Shown: positions 49,234 to 58,906, numbered from the stretch's first letter. The stretch is DNA of 64,000 nt from an uncultured Collinsella sp. (GCA_937943045.1 CALEBN010000067.1:1-64000); one strand, 5' to 3'. A program made the numbers and translations. Notes: a model not told the origin generated them from the sequence alone.

Positions 49234-51555
49234 TTGGGAAAAGACGTACTGGTGCAGCAACTCGTCGACTCATTCGACAGCTGGCCCGCCAAAAATTCCG
49301 GTTGCGGATCGTCCCGCATGACACAAGAGCTCTATCCTTTTGACAAGCTCTTCTCTCCCATCAAAATTAACAAGCTCACCGTCAAAAACCGCATTGTCAT
49401 GGCGCCGATGGGCAATATCGACATGTGCGAGGAAACTGGCCGCCCCAGCGACATGATGCTGCAGTACTTTTTCGCCCGCGCCAAAGGCGGCTGCGGCCTC
49501 ATCACAACAGGACTCGTACCGGTAAGCCACGGCATCGATACCACGGTCACCGAGCTGGACAAGCTCACCTATTTCCCGCGCATCGATCGAAGCCGAACCG
49601 TTATGGCAGGCTGGCGCGACCTTGCCCAAGGTGTCCATGCCTTCGGATCACGCATTTTTGTCCAGCTTACGGCCGGACTCGGCCGCGTGGGCAACCCGCA
49701 ATGCCTCATCACGCAAAAGAAGTTTCCGGTCTCGGCGAGTTTCTTGCCTAACTACTACATCCCCGCCATTCCATGCATGCGCCTCTCGGACCAAAAGCTG
49801 CGCCGTATCGTAAACAATATCGGCCAAGCGGCGGCCGATGCTCATGCCATGGGCATCGATGGCGTCTATTTGCACGGGCACGAGGGTTATCTTATCGAGC
49901 AGCTCGGAAACCCCGCCTTTAACCATCGCAAGCTCGGACGTTATGCCGATTGGCGTCAGTTTGGCCTCGATATGATCAAAGAAATCCGTCGCCGCGTTGG
50001 GCCCGACTACCCCATCATGTACCGCATCGACCTTTCGCTTGCACTCGAGGAAACCTATGACGAGCAGGTCATGAATTCGACCTATCTGGGACGCATGCGC
50101 GGCGGCCGTACAGTCGAACAGACCCTGGGTTATATGGAAGAGCTCGTGGCGGCGGGAGTAGACATCTTTGACGTCGACCTTGGTTGCTATGACAACTGGT
50201 GGATGCCCCACCCGCCTGCGAGCATGCCCGCAGGCTGCTTCGTTCCCGTGGCGCGCGCCGTTCGAGAGCGCTTTGCCGCCGACAATATCCGCTCCAATGC
50301 CGGCCTTCCCGTACCCGTTGTCGCGGTGGGTAAGTTGGGCTACCCCGACATTGCCGAACGCGCCCTTCGCAATGGCGACGCCGATATGATCATGCTCGGA
50401 CGCCCGCTGCTTGCGGATCCCGAGTGGCCCAACAAGGCGTACGCCGGTCGCGTGGCAGATATTCGCCCCTGCATCGGATGCCAGGAAGGATGCCTCAACG
50501 AGTTTGTCGAAGGGGGCCATCCGCAGTGTGCCGTCAATCCACGCTGCAGCTTTGAATACCTCATGCCCCAGACACCCGCTCCCGCCAAAGAACCCAAACG
50601 CATAGCGGTGATAGGAGCCGGACCCGCTGGGATGGTCTGTGCGCTAATCGCCGCGCGTCGTGGCCACGACGTAAAGCTCATCGATGCCGAAGATGAACTT
50701 GGAGGAAAACTCCTCTCCGCCAGCGCCGCCCGGATCAAGTTCGACCTCGATAACTACCGATCATATCTTGTTCGACAGGTGCGCGAGCAGGCAGAAAAAC
50801 CCAACGGGAACCTGACACTCGAACTTGGACGGGCAGCACGCGCCGAAGATCTTGCAAAAGCAGGCTTCGACGCAATCGTGTGCGCGACAGGCACTTCCAA
50901 TGCAATACCGCCCATCCCCGGTCTTACGGAGCTTGCAGCATCGGGCCATGCCGTGCTGGCAACGCAGCTACTGCGCCAACCCGCGCTGCTTGGCAACGCC
51001 AAAACCGTCACCATCATTGGCGGAGGGGCCGTGGGCTGCGAGGTTGCCCAATGGCTCACCGTCGAACACGGCATACCACAGGTCAGCGTAATTGAAATGC
51101 TGCCTCACATGATGCAGGGCGCCTGCACGGCAAATCGCGGCCACCTACTCCATACGCTCAGGGGACGCAATGTGCGGCTCCTCAATATGACACGCGTCGA
51201 GCGCGCGGAAGTCGGCGGCAAACGCGAGTCTGGAGCCCCATCGAGGTGTGCGCGTCTCCACTTGAGTCGCAACTGCCACAAAAACGTTCCCGACCCCTAC
51301 GTCTCGTGGTCACCGGTCTTGCCCGAGAACGTCGAAAACCCGCTTGCACCCAAAATCGGCAACGACTGGAAGTCACTCGAGCTAACCTGCGACTTGGTAA
51401 TCATTGCCTGCGGCGGACACCCCGACGACGCGCTGTTCTACAAACTGCAGCAGACGCACGCCGCTGACGAGCTGCATAACATCGGCGATGGGTTTGCGCC
51501 CGGCCGTGTGCTCGAAGCGGTCCGTGCGGCATACCGACTCGGCACCAATATCTAA
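49234..51555 (+). CDS. Flavin/Fe-S ene-reductase (old yellow enzyme family)
   Basis: 773 aa, architecture of 2,4-dienoyl-CoA reductase, FldZ and BaiCD/BaiH. An FMN TIM barrel (about 35-400, LFSPIKINKLTVKNRIVMAP, YLHGHEGYLIEQ) is followed by a 4Fe-4S site C413-x2-C416-x3-C420-x11-C432, then FAD/NAD(P)-binding domains (GAGPAG at 461-466, IIGGGAVGCEVA). It reduces an activated C=C bond; the substrate is unknown. Start: the TTG at 49234 has AAAGGA 6 nt upstream and suits the promoter. The ATG at 49318 matches the usual family start but has no ribosome-binding site. First gene of the cluster with aconitase X, peptidase and transporter. Confidence 0.88.
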   Translation: MGKDVLVQQLVDSFDSWPAKNSGCGSSRMTQELYPFDKLFSPIKINKLTVKNRIVMAPMGNIDMCEETGRPSDMMLQYFFARAKGGCGLITTGLVPVSHGIDTTVTELDKLTYFPRIDRSRTVMAGWRDLAQGVHAFGSRIFVQLTAGLGRVGNPQCLITQKKFPVSASFLPNYYIPAIPCMRLSDQKLRRIVNNIGQAAADAHAMGIDGVYLHGHEGYLIEQLGNPAFNHRKLGRYADWRQFGLDMIKEIRRRVGPDYPIMYRIDLSLALEETYDEQVMNSTYLGRMRGGRTVEQTLGYMEELVAAGVDIFDVDLGCYDNWWMPHPPASMPAGCFVPVARAVRERFAADNIRSNAGLPVPVVAVGKLGYPDIAERALRNGDADMIMLGRPLLADPEWPNKAYAGRVADIRPCIGCQEGCLNEFVEGGHPQCAVNPRCSFEYLMPQTPAPAKEPKRIAVIGAGPAGMVCALIAARRGHDVKLIDAEDELGGKLLSASAARIKFDLDNYRSYLVRQVREQAEKPNGNLTLELGRAARAEDLAKAGFDAIVCATGTSNAIPPIPGLTELAASGHAVLATQLLRQPALLGNAKTVTIIGGGAVGCEVAQWLTVEHGIPQVSVIEMLPHMMQGACTANRGHLLHTLRGRNVRLLNMTRVERAEVGGKRESGAPSRCARLHLSRNCHKNVPDPYVSWSPVLPENVENPLAPKIGNDWKSLELTCDLVIIACGGHPDDALFYKLQQTHAADELHNIGDGFAPGRVLEAVRAAYRLGTNI

Positions 51556-51576
51556 CACGAAAGGATGGGCTCACAG

Positions 51577-52854
51577 ATGAACCTGACCTCCCAACAACAA
51601 GCCCTGCTCGACGGCGCCAAGGGCCCCGCCATGGCCAAAGTGGTCAAGACCCTCGTTATGTACGGCGAATGCTTTGGCGCCGAGCGTATGGTTCCCGTGA
51701 CCGGCGCAAACGGTCATCTTGTCACAAGTTTTGGCCTCTCCATGCTCGGTCCAGTCTATGACCTTATGGATGAGCTGCTGAAAGACGGCGCCCTGTCCGG
51801 TCAGTCATTCTCGGTCGACCCGAGGCCCCTCGACCCCGCCGTCCCGGCCAACCCGCTGCAAAAGCTGCTGTTCAAGATTATGTATTCCAAACAAGACGAT
51901 TATGAGGCACAGCTGCGCAGCATGGGTCTATTGGACAACGATGCTTTCACCTGCACCTGTTACCAGCCCGAGGTTGGCAATCGACCTCGGCGTGGCGACA
52001 TCCTAAGCTGGGCAGAAAGCAGCGCCGTGGTCTTTGCCAACTCCGTGCTGGGCGCTCGCTGCAATCGCAACTCCGGCATCATCGAGATGTTCGGCTCAAT
52101 TGCCGGCTTTGTCCCGGAATTCGGCCTGCTCACCGATGAGGGCCGCAAGGCGACCTGGATCATCGAAGTCGACTGTAAGCGCAAGCCCGAAGCGCAAGTG
52201 CTTGGCAGCGCCATTGGCATGAAGGTGATGGAAGACGTCCCTTACATTAAAGGCCTCGACCGCTGGCTTGGCCGCGAACTCACACCCGGCACGCAGGACT
52301 ACCTTAAGGACATGGGCGCCGCCAGCGCATCGAACGGCGCTGTCGGGCTCTACCACGTGGACGGCATCACGCCCGAGGCCGTCGAACAAGGCGAACACCT
52401 CATAGCACCAGACGCCCAAATCTATCGCATTGACGACGCCGAGCTGGAACGCATCCGCTCGAGCTACCCCGTTATGTGGAAGAACCCGGGCGCGCGCCCC
52501 AAGCTTGCCTTCATCGGCTGCCCCCACCTCTCGTCTGCACAACTCGCCCATTGGGCAGACGCCATCTGCGATGGGCTGAGCGCCTCCGGCAAGTGCCGCG
52601 TGCAAGTACCCACCGTACTGACCGCCGCCCCATCCGTGGCAGACGCCTTCCGCAAGACTGCGGCATACAGACGCCTCTCGACTACCGGCGCCGTCGTCTC
52701 GAGCATCTGCCCGCTTATGTACACCAACAACCCGCTGTGCGGCAGCATGCCCATCATCACCAACTCCAACAAGTTGCGTACGTACTCGGCATCGCGCTAC
52801 TACACCGACGACGAGGTGCTCGCCTACGTCACCACCGGAAAACCAATCAAATAG
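51577..52854 (+). CDS. Aconitase X large (catalytic) subunit
   Basis: 425 aa, full-length AcnX catalytic subunit. Conserved cysteine motifs CTCYQPEVGN, GARCNRNSG and SSICPLMYTNN are likely Fe-S cluster or active-site residues. Bacterial two-subunit AcnX enzymes dehydrate cis-3-hydroxy-L-proline; archaeal ones dehydrate mevalonate 5-phosphate. The ATG at 51577 is preferred because the ATG at 51565 abuts the AAAGG. Gap of 21 bp from the reductase gene. Confidence 0.88.
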   Translation: MNLTSQQQALLDGAKGPAMAKVVKTLVMYGECFGAERMVPVTGANGHLVTSFGLSMLGPVYDLMDELLKDGALSGQSFSVDPRPLDPAVPANPLQKLLFKIMYSKQDDYEAQLRSMGLLDNDAFTCTCYQPEVGNRPRRGDILSWAESSAVVFANSVLGARCNRNSGIIEMFGSIAGFVPEFGLLTDEGRKATWIIEVDCKRKPEAQVLGSAIGMKVMEDVPYIKGLDRWLGRELTPGTQDYLKDMGAASASNGAVGLYHVDGITPEAVEQGEHLIAPDAQIYRIDDAELERIRSSYPVMWKNPGARPKLAFIGCPHLSSAQLAHWADAICDGLSASGKCRVQVPTVLTAAPSVADAFRKTAAYRRLSTTGAVVSSICPLMYTNNPLCGSMPIITNSNKLRTYSASRYYTDDEVLAYVTTGKPIK

Positions 52855-52868
52855 GAAGGCGACTCCTC

Positions 52869-53312
52869 ATGGAAAAAATCTTTCACGGCCGCGTCGTTGT
52901 CCCCGGAACTGCCCACGCCAAGGCACTTGTCTCTCACGGAGGGCTCAACACACTCGCATCGTTTCAGAAGGCACTGATGTTTGGCGACAAAAAGGCCACG
53001 TGTTCCGACCAAAACAATCCCGACTTGTACGGCAAACCTTTGGCGGGATGTGCCTTGTGTCTTCCGCAGACTATCGGCTCCACCACAGGCGGCATGGTGC
53101 TCTTCTGCGCCACCAAAATGGGGCGCCAACCCGCATGCCTGCTGTTTTCCAAACCCATTGACAGCCTTGCCGCCGCTGGCGCGATCCTCTCGGGCGTATG
53201 GACCGACACCCCCATGCCCACCATTGACAACCTGGGCGATGAGTTTCTCGATGCTGTGTCGACGGGAGACGCCATCACCGTGACCGAAGACGGCACGGTC
53301 ATCGTCGGCTAA
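52869..53312 (+). CDS. Aconitase X small (swivel) subunit
   Basis: 147 aa, DUF126-type swivelling domain. The GSTTGGMVLF segment is the family signature. Encoded 14 bp after the large subunit, as in other type-II aconitase X enzymes. GGAAGG about 9 nt upstream. Confidence 0.88.
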   Translation: MEKIFHGRVVVPGTAHAKALVSHGGLNTLASFQKALMFGDKKATCSDQNNPDLYGKPLAGCALCLPQTIGSTTGGMVLFCATKMGRQPACLLFSKPIDSLAAAGAILSGVWTDTPMPTIDNLGDEFLDAVSTGDAITVTEDGTVIVG

Positions 53313-53422
53313 GGCTATCCGACCCGCCGCCCGCAGATGAACAACGTGTTTCGCCATTTCCCACGCGCGGTGCGGGCGATAATCTTGACGTATTCGATAT
53401 ACAACACGAAAGGAGTCCCACC

Positions 53423-54844
53423 ATGGGAGCATCGGTATCGGTCGCACAGGGCGCGCCTCTTGAAGCAGGCACCTACAAGGCAGACGAGGCAGCCGTCGAG
53501 CGCTTTTGCGAATTGCTGCGCATCCTCACCGTTTCGCGTGAGAACATCGCCGAGCGCGACGATGAGCCCTTCAGCCAGTGGATTCCCACGCTTCAGCGAC
53601 TTTATCCGCATTTCTTTAAAGTCGCCGAGCTCACACGCGTCGACAACTTTGGCATGCTCCTGCGTTGGCCTGGCGCCGATTCCGCCTTGGACCCCATCGT
53701 CATGATGGCGCATCAGGACGTCGTGCCCGTCGAGGGCCAAGACTGGAAGCACGATCCCTTTGGAGCCGAGATCTTCGACGGCGAGATCTGGGCCCGCGGA
53801 TCACTCGACACCAAGTGCATCGTCTCGGCTTTCTTCGAGGCCGCCGAGCATTTGATTGCCCAGGGCTTCGTTCCCCCGCGCGATGTCTGGTTCTTCTCGA
53901 GCGATGGCGAGGAAATCGCCGCACCTACTGCAACCCATGCAGTGCAGTGGCTTCGCGAGCATAACATCCATCCCTACATGGTGCTCGATGAGGGTGGCGC
54001 CGTGGCAACCGACGCCCCGCTCGGCGTCACCGAACCCGTTGCCATGGTAGGCGTGTCCGAGAAGGGCCACGTCGACCTTACCGTCACGGCGCGCGCCGAC
54101 GGCGGCCATGCCTCTACGCCTGCGGCAAACGATGCCTGCCGTCTTCTCTGCCGTGTATGCGAGACTATCTCGGCCAACCCCGGCAAGCCGCAGCTCACGC
54201 CCGCCGTCGAGGCCACACTGACCGAGTTGGGTGCCCGTAGCAGCGCGACGTATCAGGCAATCTTTGGCAACCTGTGGCTCACGCGCCCCGCGGTTACCAA
54301 GATCATGGCCGCCAGCCCCGAGACCTCGGCCATGCTGCGCACAACCTATGCGCTCACGCAGCTCGAAGGCTCCAATGCGCACAATGTGCTGCCACCAGTT
54401 GCTCGCGCCAACTTCAACGTGCGCATCGCTCCGTTCGAGACCATCGCCGATGCCGTTGAGCGCGCCCGCAAGCTCGCCGCCCAGCAGTGCCGCGCCTCGG
54501 GCGTAAGCCCCGACCATGTCACCGTCGAAATCAACGAGGCGATTCCCTACACCGAGCCCGCGCCCATCTCGCCTTACGAAGACGATGCCGCCTTCAACTA
54601 CATCCATCGCTGCGTGTCGGGTGTCTATCCCGAGGCCGGCTTTGCTCCCTACGTGCAGAACTCCTGTACCGACTCGCGCGAGTTCAACGAGATCTGCGAT
54701 CGCGTCTACCGCTTCTGCGGCTTTATCTACTCGGGCGAGGCGCGCAAGCTCATCCATGCCGCCAACGAACGCATCGGCGTCGACGTCTACAAGCGCGGCA
54801 TCGAATTCTATGTGGCGTTTCTCGCAAACCTTGAACAACTGTAG
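53423..54844 (+). CDS. M20 family metallopeptidase
   Basis: 473 aa, di-zinc peptidase of the CPS/carnosinase-like M20 branch. Zinc and catalytic signatures are MMAHQDVVPV, ARGSLDTK and SSDGEEIAA; the dimerisation domain lies at about 195-330. No signal peptide, so cytoplasmic. ATG has AAAGGAG 7 nt upstream. In a cluster with aconitase X and a transporter it probably releases the substrate from an imported conjugate or peptide (inference). Confidence 0.88.
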   Translation: MGASVSVAQGAPLEAGTYKADEAAVERFCELLRILTVSRENIAERDDEPFSQWIPTLQRLYPHFFKVAELTRVDNFGMLLRWPGADSALDPIVMMAHQDVVPVEGQDWKHDPFGAEIFDGEIWARGSLDTKCIVSAFFEAAEHLIAQGFVPPRDVWFFSSDGEEIAAPTATHAVQWLREHNIHPYMVLDEGGAVATDAPLGVTEPVAMVGVSEKGHVDLTVTARADGGHASTPAANDACRLLCRVCETISANPGKPQLTPAVEATLTELGARSSATYQAIFGNLWLTRPAVTKIMAASPETSAMLRTTYALTQLEGSNAHNVLPPVARANFNVRIAPFETIADAVERARKLAAQQCRASGVSPDHVTVEINEAIPYTEPAPISPYEDDAAFNYIHRCVSGVYPEAGFAPYVQNSCTDSREFNEICDRVYRFCGFIYSGEARKLIHAANERIGVDVYKRGIEFYVAFLANLEQL

Positions 54845-54895
54845 AACGGGGGCCGATAGCACCCCTCCCCGCTTTTACCGACCAGGAGAACCAGC

Positions 54896-56215
54896 ATGAC
54901 CCAACCAAATCTTAAGCGGGCGGCCCGGCTCGACACCAAGGCCGTCGCCCTCGCCTCCCTACTCTTTATGGGCATGATCAGCTTTTGGCAGGTCTACGAC
55001 GGCATCGTTCCCAAGATGCTCACAGGGACCTTTGGCCTATCCAACTCGCTCACCGGCGCGATCATGGCCATCGATAATGTCTTTGGCCTGTTCCTGCTTC
55101 CGCTCTTTGGCATCCTCTCGGACCGCTGCGCAAGCAAACTCGGGCGCCGAACGCCCTTTATCTTGGGCGGCTCCGCGGTGGCAATGCTCTCCGTCCCGCT
55201 CATCGCGATCGCCAACAACATGGGCAGCCTACCTCTGCTCATTGGCGCGATTATCCTCACGCTTTTGGCAATATGCGCCTACCGCACCATGACGGTCGCC
55301 ATCGTGGCAGATATTACGCCTCGCCCACTTCGAACCAAGGCGGACTCAATCGAAAAGATCGTCGGCTATGCGGGAACGGGTCTTATGCTCGTCGCCATCT
55401 CGGTCATGGTTCCCAAGGCCGACAAACCTGATTATCTTCCGCTCTTTATCTTGCAGGCCGCCTTTATCCTCGTGTCAGCCGTTGTCTACGGCATCTTTGT
55501 CCGTGAGCCCGCCCTCGTCGAAAAGATGCGCGAGAAATCGCTGTCAATGGGCATCGACGAGGATCAGATTGACAAAGACGACTCCCCCGAGGCCGGCGGT
55601 AAGGAACGCGTTGCAGACACCGACGTGCGTCGCTCCATCATCATGCTGCTCGCCGCAACGTTTTTCTACTACATGAGCTATAACGCCATGACCACCAATA
55701 TCAGCCGTTATGCCGATTTGTTCTATGGCATGGAGGGCGGTTCCTATGCCATCATCAATATCGTGACGATTGCAGGCGCGCTGCTAAGCTACGTACCCCT
55801 GGCAAACCTTTCGCTCAAAATCGGCCGCAAAAAGGTCGCCCTGGGCACCGCCGTCATCATGGTTTTGTGCCCCACGCTTCTTTGGCTGGCACCCGGCTTC
55901 TCGCCCGTGTTGTACGGGGTCTTTTTGTTGATGGGCGTCGCGCTGGGCGGCGTGGACCTGTGCGTGTACACGATGATTCTGGAGTGTTGCAGCTCCCAAA
56001 GCGTGGGCCGCTACTCCGGTTACTACTACACCGTGAGCATGGCGGCTCAGGTGGCGACGCCGATTCTCTCCGGCATCGTTATGGACGTGGCGCCGTCGAT
56101 GCTCTTCGCCTACATCACGGCAATGGGCATGATTATGGCCGCGAGCATTGCCGCCGCCAAGCACGGCGATGCCATCTTGATCGACGAGGTCGCTCGCCGC
56201 GAGGCAGCCGGGTAA
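54896..56215 (+). CDS. MFS transporter
   Basis: 439 aa, 12 hydrophobic segments. The loop 2-3 motif SDRCASKLGRRTPFILGG is like that of the GPH/SLC45-type sugar transporters. A charged loop of about 50 residues follows segment 6. AGGAG lies 7 nt before the ATG. Last gene of the cluster; likely importer of the cluster's substrate. Confidence 0.88.
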   Translation: MTQPNLKRAARLDTKAVALASLLFMGMISFWQVYDGIVPKMLTGTFGLSNSLTGAIMAIDNVFGLFLLPLFGILSDRCASKLGRRTPFILGGSAVAMLSVPLIAIANNMGSLPLLIGAIILTLLAICAYRTMTVAIVADITPRPLRTKADSIEKIVGYAGTGLMLVAISVMVPKADKPDYLPLFILQAAFILVSAVVYGIFVREPALVEKMREKSLSMGIDEDQIDKDDSPEAGGKERVADTDVRRSIIMLLAATFFYYMSYNAMTTNISRYADLFYGMEGGSYAIINIVTIAGALLSYVPLANLSLKIGRKKVALGTAVIMVLCPTLLWLAPGFSPVLYGVFLLMGVALGGVDLCVYTMILECCSSQSVGRYSGYYYTVSMAAQVATPILSGIVMDVAPSMLFAYITAMGMIMAASIAAAKHGDAILIDEVARREAAG

Positions 56216-56235
56216 GACCGAATTGACTACCGAGC

Positions 56236-56277
56236 GAAAGGGGCCGGATAGGCAAAGTGCCCATCCGGCCCCTTTTC
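56236..56277 (+). terminator. Terminator of the aconitase X cluster
   Basis: GAAAGGGGCCGGAT (56236-56249) pairs with ATCCGGCCCCTTTTC (56263-56277). Confidence 0.9.
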
Positions 56278-56305
56278 GGTTCATCCTCAAAAAGGCAATC
56301 GAAGC

Positions 56306-56629
56306 CTACCCCACCGTGACGGATTCCCCAGTAAAGGTGCTCACAAGCAACAAGAAAAAGAACGCCAGATAACTGATGCTCAATAGGTAGGCGACAACCA
56401 AAAAGAAGGCCCATCCGACATTGGTCTTGCCGTCGGCACGGCGTTGCTCGCGAGAACGGCAGAGCCAAATCGTCACGCCAATGGCCACAATCAACAGCGC
56501 AAGTGCCGCTGCTGCCAGTCCAGCAAGCGCAAACATCACGCCAATGCTCACAGCAATAACCGGGAGCAGCAGCAAGCCGCACCCGCACCCACCAGGACTA
56601 AACACGGCAGACTGCCGGCGTCGTTCCAT
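56306..56629 (-). CDS. Small membrane protein
   Basis: 107 aa. A short basic N-terminus (MERRRQ), a Gly/Cys-rich stretch (SPGGCGCG), two hydrophobic segments near residues 18-55 and another at 73-100. No family recognised. GGAG lies 5 nt before the ATG. Confidence 0.6.
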   Translation of the reverse strand: MERRRQSAVFSPGGCGCGLLLLPVIAVSIGVMFALAGLAAAALALLIVAIGVTIWLCRSREQRRADGKTNVGWAFFLVVAYLLSISYLAFFFLLLVSTFTGESVTVG

Positions 56630-56658
56630 CGTCACTCCAACCTCAACATCTTTGAGCG

Positions 56659-57000
56659 CTACAGCGCAACGGCCTGCTGAACGGGAACGATCTTATCCAG
56701 TTCCGGTTCGATGCGCCTCTTCTCTGCCTCGAGATCAAACGCCATCTGGGCTCGAAGCCAATAGCCATCCGTCAGGCCAAAGTAGCGGCAAAGACGAAGA
56801 TCGGTGTCGGCCGTAACACGACGCCTTCCCAAGATAATCTGCCCAATACGCTGAGCCGGAATCCCGGTCTCCTTAGCAAGGCGATATTGAGAAATGCCCA
56901 TAGGGACAAGAAATTCCTCTTTGAGAAGCTCGCCGGGGGCCACCGGCGACAACAAGCCAGCATCAGTTTTGTCACTTGTGATAATCGACGATTTCAACAT
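56659..57000 (-). CDS. higA: HigA-type antitoxin
   Basis: 113 aa. XRE HTH of the HigA/VapI type: LLKEEFLVPMGISQYRLAKE, IPAQRIGQIILGRRRVTADT. A short C-terminal extension carries the last 30 residues. The start at 57000 overlaps the toxin gene by 29 bp, so toxin and antitoxin are translated from one mRNA with the toxin gene first, as in other higBA loci. It binds its own promoter. Confidence 0.88.
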   Translation of the reverse strand: MLKSSIITSDKTDAGLLSPVAPGELLKEEFLVPMGISQYRLAKETGIPAQRIGQIILGRRRVTADTDLRLCRYFGLTDGYWLRAQMAFDLEAEKRRIEPELDKIVPVQQAVAL

Positions 57001-57253
57001 TCCAAGCCATCCCCTGTCTCCACTCAAAACAGACCCGATAGCGCTCATTGACACGGATACTATATTGACCGGCGCGATCGCCCTTCAACGCTTCAAGACG
57101 ATTGCCTGGCGGAACGCGAAGATCATCAAGCGAAGCGCAGATCTGCAGTTGGCGAATCTTCCTCAAGGCGACCCGCTCAAAAGGAATGAACTTCCTAATC
57201 CGCACACCCATTGCAAAGCGTTCAGTGTCTTCATCTTTATATGATGCAATCAT
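56972..57253 (-). CDS. higB: HigB/RelE-type toxin
   Basis: 93 aa, mRNA interferase of the RelE superfamily. Family segments KFIPFERVALRKIRQLQ, GQYSIRVNERYRVCFEW and NVEIVDYHK are present. It would cleave mRNA in the ribosome and is neutralised by HigA. AAGG about 7 nt upstream. Confidence 0.9.
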   Translation of the reverse strand: MIASYKDEDTERFAMGVRIRKFIPFERVALRKIRQLQICASLDDLRVPPGNRLEALKGDRAGQYSIRVNERYRVCFEWRQGMAWNVEIVDYHK

Positions 57254-57304
57254 AGTATCGCCTTACGTTAATAACGTCAAACGTTTCTATAGAGTTACAT
57301 CCCT

Positions 57305-57341
57305 ATTATAGCGTACATTTGTTCGTACTTTCGAGAACAAA
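57305..57341 (-). promoter_or_regulatory. higBA promoter and operator
   Basis: -10 TATAAT (57305-57310). A dyad TTTGTTC-N10-GAACAAA (57318-57341) covers the -35 zone, as expected for HigA autorepression. Confidence 0.6.
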
Positions 57342-57353
57342 CGTCCACGTCAA

Positions 57354-58541
57354 TTAACCAAGCAAAAGTAATCGTTTGTAGACATCGAGGCCCTTGAGCA
57401 AAATTTCCTCATCAAAGAGCATGGTATCAGTGTGAAGAGCGCTCATCGCATAGGCTGGGCAGCCATCAGCGTCAATCGGGTTTTCTTGCGCCTCCGGCAC
57501 GCCCGTGCCCAGCAGGAAGAACACGCCCGGCAGATGGCGCTGATAGAAGGCGAAGTCCTCGGCAATCAGCAAAGGCTCATCTACGAGCTGTAGCTCGGGC
57601 AAGGCGGGCGCGACATTGACAAACAACTCGGGGTCGTTGTCGACCGGCGGATAGCCCTCGGCAAAGTCAAGATCGTACGTGCAGCCCGTTGCAGCGCATG
57701 CCTCATCAAGCACGCGGCGCACGCACTCACGCGCACGGTCGAACATGTCGTCCGTAAACACACGCAGACTGCCGGCAACATGGGCCTCCCCCGCCACCGC
57801 ATTGCAAACCGTACCGGCCTGCAGCAGACCAAACTTGCCGATACAGGGCTCGTCGGTGCCCAAATCGTCCATCAGCTCGCGCTCGGCAACCAAAAACTTT
57901 GCTGCCGCCAGTGCCGCATCGTGCGACTCCTCGACCGGTACACCATAGGTCTTAGCGATATGAATACTCGTACCGTGAATATGGATATGCGTCTCGCTCG
58001 AACGCGCTAGCAGCGGACCGGAACAACTCGTCAACATGCCGGCAGGCAGATCGGGCCACACATGGAAGCCAAAAATGCGGTCGACCCCGTAGCGCTCGAA
58101 CACACCGCTCTCGCATACCGTCTTGGCACCACCGGTCGTTTCCTCGGCCGGCTGGAACACAAAAAGCACGTTGCGCCTCATGGCGCCCGGCCGCTCGCGA
58201 ATCGTACGGTCGACATGCGTCGCGGCGGCAAGTGCCATAGCCATGTGTCCGTCATGTCCGCAAGCGTGCATCTTGCCGGGATGGGTCGAGGCGAACGCTG
58301 CCCCTGTTGCCTCGGCAATGGGCAGCGCGTCCATGTCGGCCCGAATCGCCGTGGCATGTGCGGCGCCAACGCCAGCATCGAAGAAAGCGCAGACGCAGCT
58401 GGGGCACGGATGGGTCACCTCGCAAGCGAGCGGTGCCAGTACGCCCTCGATATAAGCGATGGTTTGCGGAAGATCGAAATCGAGCTCCGGAATGCGATGG
58501 AGATCGCGGCGATAGCGACGGAGTTCTTGGAGCTCGGTCAT
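57354..58541 (-). CDS. M20D amidohydrolase
   Basis: 395 aa, amidohydrolase of the hippurate/N-acyl-amino-acid type. Zinc signatures are RADMDALPI and MHACGHDGHM, then EETTGGAK. Cytoplasmic. Lies back to back with the lysine operon that uses acetylated intermediates (dapH). It is a candidate for the otherwise missing N-acetyl-diaminopimelate deacetylase (YkuR/DapL, also M20D); this is inference. ATG 58541 has AAGGGA 6-7 nt upstream. Confidence 0.85.
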   Translation of the reverse strand: MTELQELRRYRRDLHRIPELDFDLPQTIAYIEGVLAPLACEVTHPCPSCVCAFFDAGVGAAHATAIRADMDALPIAEATGAAFASTHPGKMHACGHDGHMAMALAAATHVDRTIRERPGAMRRNVLFVFQPAEETTGGAKTVCESGVFERYGVDRIFGFHVWPDLPAGMLTSCSGPLLARSSETHIHIHGTSIHIAKTYGVPVEESHDAALAAAKFLVAERELMDDLGTDEPCIGKFGLLQAGTVCNAVAGEAHVAGSLRVFTDDMFDRARECVRRVLDEACAATGCTYDLDFAEGYPPVDNDPELFVNVAPALPELQLVDEPLLIAEDFAFYQRHLPGVFFLLGTGVPEAQENPIDADGCPAYAMSALHTDTMLFDEEILLKGLDVYKRLLLLG

Positions 58542-58616
58542 AGAGGATCCCTTCGTGAGGCATATCTGTTGCAACTTATTGTGATACAGGATTGTGGCAC
58601 ACATGTTTCCAGCATA

Positions 58617-58644
58617 TTGCTGCATTTTTTAAACGTTATATACG
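58617..58644 (+). promoter_or_regulatory. Promoter of the lysine operon
   Basis: TTGCTG, 16 bp, TATACG. Transcription would begin about 40 nt upstream of the aptamer. Confidence 0.45.
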
Positions 58645-58689
58645 AATACTCTTGTTTGGTAAAGTGCAACGTGGTAGGGTCGTTACCAC

Positions 58690-58906
58690 TTGATAGAGGC
58701 GCGGGCACGAAGAACCGCGGGCGAGCCGGCAGGCTTTGACCCCGTGGGGAGGCGAAACCCGCCGAACTGGGCTTTTCGGGCACGAACAACCTGGTGGGCC
58801 TGCGGGAAACACCCACAGGACTGTCTGCAGCAATGCGGGAGCGCTATCCGGACATTGGGTCCACGCTATGCGGATTCGATGCGCAGATGGCGCCGTCTGG
58901 ATAGCG
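58690..58906 (+). promoter_or_regulatory. Lysine riboswitch
   Basis: Aptamer 58690-58827: P1 GATAG (58692-58696) pairs with CTGTC (58821-58825), directly followed by AGAGGCGCG. Further conserved words are GGAGGCGAAACC, GCCGAACTGG and AGGACTGTC, in lysine-riboswitch order. Expression platform: GCTATCCGGAC (58842-58852) pairs with GTCTGGATAGC (58895-58905), ending just before the GAGG that serves as ribosome-binding site for lysA-dapA. Control is more likely translational than by a terminator, as no T-run follows. The downstream genes are the lysine pathway. Confidence 0.88.

Noticed and set aside
53801..54862. 353-codon minus-strand frame opposite the M20 peptidase
   Set aside because: Antisense shadow of a gene with complete zinc motifs.
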